NCBI GenBank assembly: GCA_950295325.1
Contig: OX485804.1
Coordinates: 31,556,001 to 31,620,000 of the forward strand
DNA length: 64,000 bases
Direction of reading: 5' to 3'
Source of the DNA: Polytrichum commune
Lineage: Eukaryota > Streptophyta > Polytrichopsida > Polytrichales > Polytrichaceae
How positions within the stretch are numbered: position 1 is the first letter of the stretch; every line of letters begins with the position of its first letter. Of this stretch, positions 61,545 to 64,000 are shown piece by piece. A program made the translations under genes and the position numbers. A model generated the notes under the pieces. That model saw nothing but the letters and a program-made list of their open reading frames with translations, searched no databases and had not been told where the DNA came from.

Positions 61545-62549
61545 CTACCAATGTGTATGTCCTCCACTTGCCTCTATCACTGCTTGTAACCTAGTAGGCA
61601 TGGAATGACATAGCAGAAGGAGTTTTTGACCACTAATAATCTTCCACTCTCTTGCAATAACTACTCTTAAGTCATTTGTATTTTTAGGGCATATTGAACC
61701 ATGTTGAACTGCATCTTTAAAAATCTTCCAAAGATTCTCAGTTGCATTGATATCAGGAGAGTTTGCGGGCCAATTAAGCTTCTCTACACGGTGTGCTTGC
61801 CTCCATTCTTCATATAGTTTGCTTCTATGGACAGGTGCACCATCTTCCATGAGTAATCCTTGTGGTATTTTTTCCATAAAATGAAGCAACTCCCCATTGT
61901 AAACCACTTCAACAAAACCCTTTGCAGAGCGCCGATCTTTAGGTATAAAAACAAGTTGTAACTTCTGCCCTCCAGAAAATGCACCCCAAATCATCAAAAA
62001 AGTTCTCCCGCTCTTGAAAGTTGGACCTACACAACTTGAAGCATAGCGCTCATACACAGTACTCCAAACATGAATTTGTCTATAATTTTTTCCAACTTCA
62101 AAAGTGGACTCATCTGTCCAAACAACTTGCTCCCAATCTTTTGCACTCCATCGACAATACTTTTGAGCAAAAGCCAATCGTTGAGACATGTGGCGAGGTG
62201 TCAAAAAAAAATTTAGACTGCAATTCGACTGTGAATGTCACTATCATGTAAAGCATTTCGAATAGTATTTCTACATACTTTAGTATGAAACATATTAGTA
62301 ATGTCAGAGAGCGTGATGCGACGATCAGCTTATAAAACACATTTTATACCACGAACATCTCTATCACTAAGTTTGTTTCCATTTTTTTGGCACACGTTTT
62401 GCTTTTGTAAGTTCCATTTTCTCGAAATTTCTTCACCAACCTCTGAACTGTTCTAACATGGACTCCAACAATAGCTGCAATTTCAACTCCTTTCTTCCTC
62501 CCTCACTCAAACCCACAATACGTGCATGAATTTCATCTGGAATAGCCAT
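61545..62549 (-). pseudogene. Tc1-like DD34E transposase, decayed
   Basis: About 335 codons from the ATG at 62549 to the TAG near 61545. N-terminal part: MAIPDEIHARIVGLSEGG, then after a frameshift near 62490 a helix-turn-helix (GVEIAAIVGVHVRTVQRLVK). A second frameshift falls near 62400. Stops occur at 62330-62332 and 62213-62215, and a frameshift in the A8-9 run at 62202-62210 restores the long catalytic frame of 219 codons. Catalytic residues: Asp in VVWTDESTF, Asp in LLMEDGAPVH, Glu in SPDINATENLW, with 34 residues between the last two. The catalytic half is free of stops while the N-terminal half has them all, so the copy cannot make a full enzyme. The C-terminal codons HTHW-stop lie in a close of the direct-repeat motif (AATCTACCAATGTG). 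Confidence 0.9.
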
Positions 62550-62614
62550 CAATCACAACTTTTAATATGAGAATTTGATCTAAAATTTTAACTACCTAAC
62601 CACATGTCCATACA

Positions 62615-62795
62615 TGCTCCCCTCTCAAATCAACCTTGATGTGCATAATGTGCTCCCAAATCAGCTTGTGCATACCTTCACTCCCAAACCAGTATGTGTA
62701 GACCTTTCCTCTCAAATGAACCCTCATGTGCATACTCTTACTCCCACATCATCATGTGCATACCTTTGCTTTCAAATAAGCCCTCTTAAATCATC
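62615..62795. repeat. ~28-bp minisatellite inside the Tc1 element
   Basis: About six imperfect units of CTCCCAAATCANCNTGTGCATAC. Lies upstream of the transposase start codon, so it may affect its promoter. Confidence 0.55.
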
Positions 62796-62824
62796 AGATA
62801 TTCTACAAGTCACTTGTGATATTC

Positions 62825-63151
62825 AACTCTCAAAACAAACATTGATGTAGAGAACAAAAGCCCCTTCATGCGTATGTGGTGTTCAAATTCTTAGCAAGTG
62901 TATTAATTGGGATGTGACAAGTGCGCACAACTAAATTTGGATGTTCTTGATTTTTTGTGTAAGCTTTTTTAGCTTGAATTTTGGCACAACTCTCAAAACA
63001 AACATTGATATTAAGAACAAAAGCTCCTTCATGCGTATGTGGTGTTCAAATTCTTAGCAAGTGGATTCATTGGGATATGACAACTGTGCATAGTTAAATT
63101 TGGATGTTCTTGATTTTTTTTGTAAGCTTTTTGAGCTTGAATTTTGGCGCA
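62825..63151. repeat. 163-bp tandem duplication
   Basis: Both units start AACTCTCAAAACAAACATTG and run through CTTCATGCGTATGTGGTG, AATTTGGATGTTCTTGATTT and AGCTTGAATTTTGGC. Units begin at 62825 and 62988. The second runs into the right inverted repeat, so the duplication includes the inner TIR edge. Confidence 0.8.
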
Positions 63152-63665
63152 CTTGTCATTAACATGTAGTTTATCTTGTGCCAAGAATTTCATGGTAAAT
63201 GGACCATTTTTTAGCCATTGGGAGGGTGTCAAAGTTGGTTGTAGTGAAAATGATTTCCACAAGCATACCGCAAAATAACACATGTTGGTAGATTGGGAAT
63301 ATCTTTTTTTTTACTAATCTTTTAGACTTTATATTTTTACCATATATTACTAACACAAATTTGTTTCTACCAAAAAAACGTCAAAGTAAGGAAAAAAATT
63401 TCAATTCTTGGGAGGCTGTCGAAGTTGGTAGGAGTGAAACTTTTTCCACAGCTACCTATATTGGTAGATTTTGAATAATTTTTTTTTGGTGAATTATTTG
63501 GCTTTGAAGTTTGGTAGGCATACTAACAACTTGATTTCAGGTTCATGGTAAAATTTTCAAGGTAAAATACCAATTTTTGATCTCTCTAGAGGCTTTCAAA
63601 GTGAGCAGACTTGAATTTTTTTCCACTGGGAAACCAAAAACACCATTCTGCCTTGGACCCTACTG
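63115..63665. repeat. right terminal inverted repeat with three direct repeats
   Basis: Mirror of 60981-61531. Boxes ending TTTCCAC lie at 63260, 63449 and 63626; the outermost is 39 bp from the tip, matching the left arm exactly. Confidence 0.8.
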
Positions 63666-63667
63666 TA

Positions 63668-64000
63668 CAATATAGTGATGGAAAAATGGACAATACTAAA
63701 GGAGATAACATATGGCCATTTTTATTTTTTACTTTTTTTCAATTAACTTTCTTTGAGAACATGAAGATTGAGAGAAGAGGATTTTTATGATAACAAAGAG
63801 ATAATTTTAATGCATTAAGCACAAAAGCACATATCCATTGTTAAGAAGCTCCACTATGATCGTAAATTCTATAGAGTCAAAGAAGTTGTTTTAATTTCCC
63901 TTTCCTTTTGGCAAGTCCCTAGCGTGCAATTTCCACATGCGGTCACCCACATATCAAATGCTATCATGCAAAAATTAACCTAGTAGCAGCGTGGAACAAA
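63668..64000. other. intergenic, no gene recognised
   Basis: AT-rich, no ORF of note. Confidence 0.4.

Larger units (their letters stand above)
60981..63665. mobile_element. complete but mutated Tc1-like transposon
   Basis: 2685 bp, bounded by CAGTAGGGTCCAAGGCAGAA at the left and its inverse at the right. TA flanks it on both sides (60979-60980 and 63666-63667), the Tc1/mariner target duplication, and CAGT is the usual Tc1 terminus. The inverted repeats are about 550 bp each and contain three direct repeats. A single transposase relic lies in between on the minus strand. A 163-bp duplication (62825-63151) and a short minisatellite (62615-62795) lie between the transposase start and the right repeat. 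Confidence 0.92.

Overview
This is nuclear DNA of a land plant, gene-poor and repeat-rich. The evidence is one intact plant-specific VQ-motif gene, AT-rich intergenic DNA, plant-type MITEs, and no compact bacterial-type gene order. Three decayed Tc1-type (DD34E) transposases, the many DNA transposons and the lack of any recognisable LTR-retrotransposon body are unusual for a seed plant. They make a fern, lycophyte or other non-seed plant more likely, but the species cannot be fixed from the sequence.

Layout. 1-10,300 is intergenic, with a PIF/Harbinger-type MITE (264-766), a repeat whose second copy lies at 49 kb, a TIR element (3484-3985) and two long fold-backs (6861-6995, 7036-7144). 10,627-11,823 (minus) is the only convincing intact gene: an intronless-looking VQ protein of 398 aa. 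Its upstream side (11.9-14.3 kb) is GC-richer and full of microsatellites. 14.7-28.5 kb is a mosaic of MITEs, tandem repeats and a MULE-type MITE sitting inside another repeat. 29.7-31.3 kb has a strong purine bias on the plus strand and no identified content. 32,633-33,003 is a tRNA-derived SINE with a 12-bp target-site duplication. 35.3-36.4 kb is a dead Tc1-like transposase. 37.8-39.1 kb holds neighbouring copies of a ~195-bp MITE. 49,581-51,765 is a second transposon (IS630/Tc1-like, DD34E) nested inside an older repeat, with Stowaway-like CTCCTTTTGTAA ends. 60,981-63,665 is a complete but mutated Tc1-like element with ~550-bp inverted repeats, each built of three direct repeats (IR/DR type).

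The genes do not form a pathway. The window reads as one regulatory gene in a sea of decaying DNA transposons. The most notable signals are the three divergent DD34E lineages, two of them with recognisable element ends, the precursor-sized hairpins near 7 kb, and eleven poly(G)/poly(C) tracts of 11-19 nt.
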